Shown here: positions 6,376-6,620 of the stretch, in pieces | How the letters are laid out: each line of letters begins with the position of its first letter | Position numbering within the stretch: the first letter of the stretch is position 1 | Assembly: GCA_016219235.1 (NCBI GenBank) | Contig: JACRBO010000803.1 | Location: forward strand, 1-6,620 | Length of the DNA stretch: 6,620 nucleotides | Source of the DNA: Chloroflexota bacterium | GTDB taxonomy: Bacteria; Chloroflexota; Anaerolineae; Fen-1058 | Reading direction: 5' to 3' | Made by a program: the position numbers and the translations under genes | Notes under the pieces: model-generated | What the model saw: only the letters and a program-made list of their open reading frames with translations | Databases searched by the model: none | What the model was told of the DNA's origin: nothing

Positions 6376-6426
6376 GATGTCGCAGGCTGCCGCGCAGGTC
6401 GCGCGATCGCCGCGAACCGATCAACT

Positions 6427-6620
6427 ATGCGCGTACTGCACGTCTCTCATCAATATCCTCCGGCCATCGGCGGATCGGAACGTTACATTGCCGACTTGTC
6501 GGAGGAATTGGTCGCGCGTGGTCATCAAGTCGATGTCTTCACCAGTCGGGCCGTAGATTTTCACACCTGGCAAAACAAGCTACCCAAGTTTGAGCAGCGG
6601 CAAGGCGTCAACGTCTATCG
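6427..6620 (+). CDS. GT4 family glycosyltransferase, N-terminal part (partial)
   Basis: From ATG 6427, 64 codons plus two bases remain open to the window end. The N-terminus MRVLHVSHQYPPAIGGSERY followed by ELVARGHQVDVFTSR is the classic start of a GT4 (glycosyl transferase group 1) GT-B fold: first beta strand, the glycine-rich PPAIGGSE acceptor-side loop, then helix and second strand. It is a more canonical GT4 than the tandem pair upstream and is not a third copy of them. The upstream 51 nt (6376-6426) after the TAA contain no strong ribosome site and no terminator. No alternative in-frame ATG, GTG or TTG lies between that TAA and 6427. The sugar and acceptor are unknown; its place in the cluster suggests another step in the same glycan. 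Confidence 0.85.
   Translation, partial: MRVLHVSHQYPPAIGGSERYIADLSEELVARGHQVDVFTSRAVDFHTWQNKLPKFEQRQGVNVY

Noticed and set aside
6403..6410. GCGATCGC palindrome (HIP1-like octamer)
   Set aside because: It is a single copy in a GC-rich window where CGATCG is frequent; one copy is not evidence for a cyanobacterial HIP1 system or a regulatory site.
6378..6426. Upstream ATG at 6378 as a start for a gene in the third frame
   Set aside because: That frame lies out of register with the clear GT4 N-terminus at 6427 and meets a TAG inside it; its product resembles nothing.

Overview
The window is a continuous plus-strand block of surface-polysaccharide genes. Base composition is fairly GC-rich, and genes start with ATG, GTG and probably TTG. 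It looks bacterial. The glycosyltransferase styles, namely the 'GNSP..H' GT4 pair and a GT2 with a 'VVGPLIVKVRR' tail, remind me of Chloroflexota (Anaerolineae or Roseiflexus-like) loci. That placement comes from memory of protein style, not a search, and is low to moderate confidence. TGA ends five complete genes here and TGG encodes Trp, so the genetic code is standard for TGA.

Layout: (1) 1-89, the last 28 codons of an NAD-dependent sugar epimerase/dehydratase. (2) 124-1131, a complete NAD-dependent epimerase/dehydratase of the extended SDR type. (3) 1128-2363, a Wzt-type ABC ATPase with a C-terminal carbohydrate-binding-like domain. (4) 2390-3652, a GT2 glycosyltransferase with a basic/coiled-coil C-terminal extension. 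(5) 3649-4821 and (6) 4818-6062, two divergent tandem-paralogous GT4-like glycosyltransferases. (7) 6034-6225, a 63-codon unknown ORF whose frame continues beyond a TGA to 6375. (8) 6427-6620, the N-terminus of a further GT4 glycosyltransferase, cut by the window end. Genes overlap by 4 nt at three junctions and by 29 nt at a fourth; the other gaps are 26 to about 50 nt (or about 200 nt before the last gene if the small ORF stops at its TGA). This implies one operon with translational coupling.

Inferred joint role: the epimerases make nucleotide-sugar precursors. The GT2 and GT4 enzymes assemble a glycan at the cytoplasmic face of the membrane. The Wzt-like ATPase, with a Wzm permease presumably outside the window, powers export of the finished chain. 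The sugars and the final product (O-antigen, capsule or wall glycan) cannot be read from the sequence.

Most of the window is an ordinary glycan locus. The one anomaly is the 6034-6375 frame with its internal TGA. It is most simply a nonsense mutation or sequence error in a small gene. A short hairpin downstream happens to fit the loose bacterial SECIS geometry, so selenocysteine recoding is a low-probability alternative worth checking. I found no RNA gene, CRISPR array, insertion sequence, convincing promoter or intrinsic terminator.
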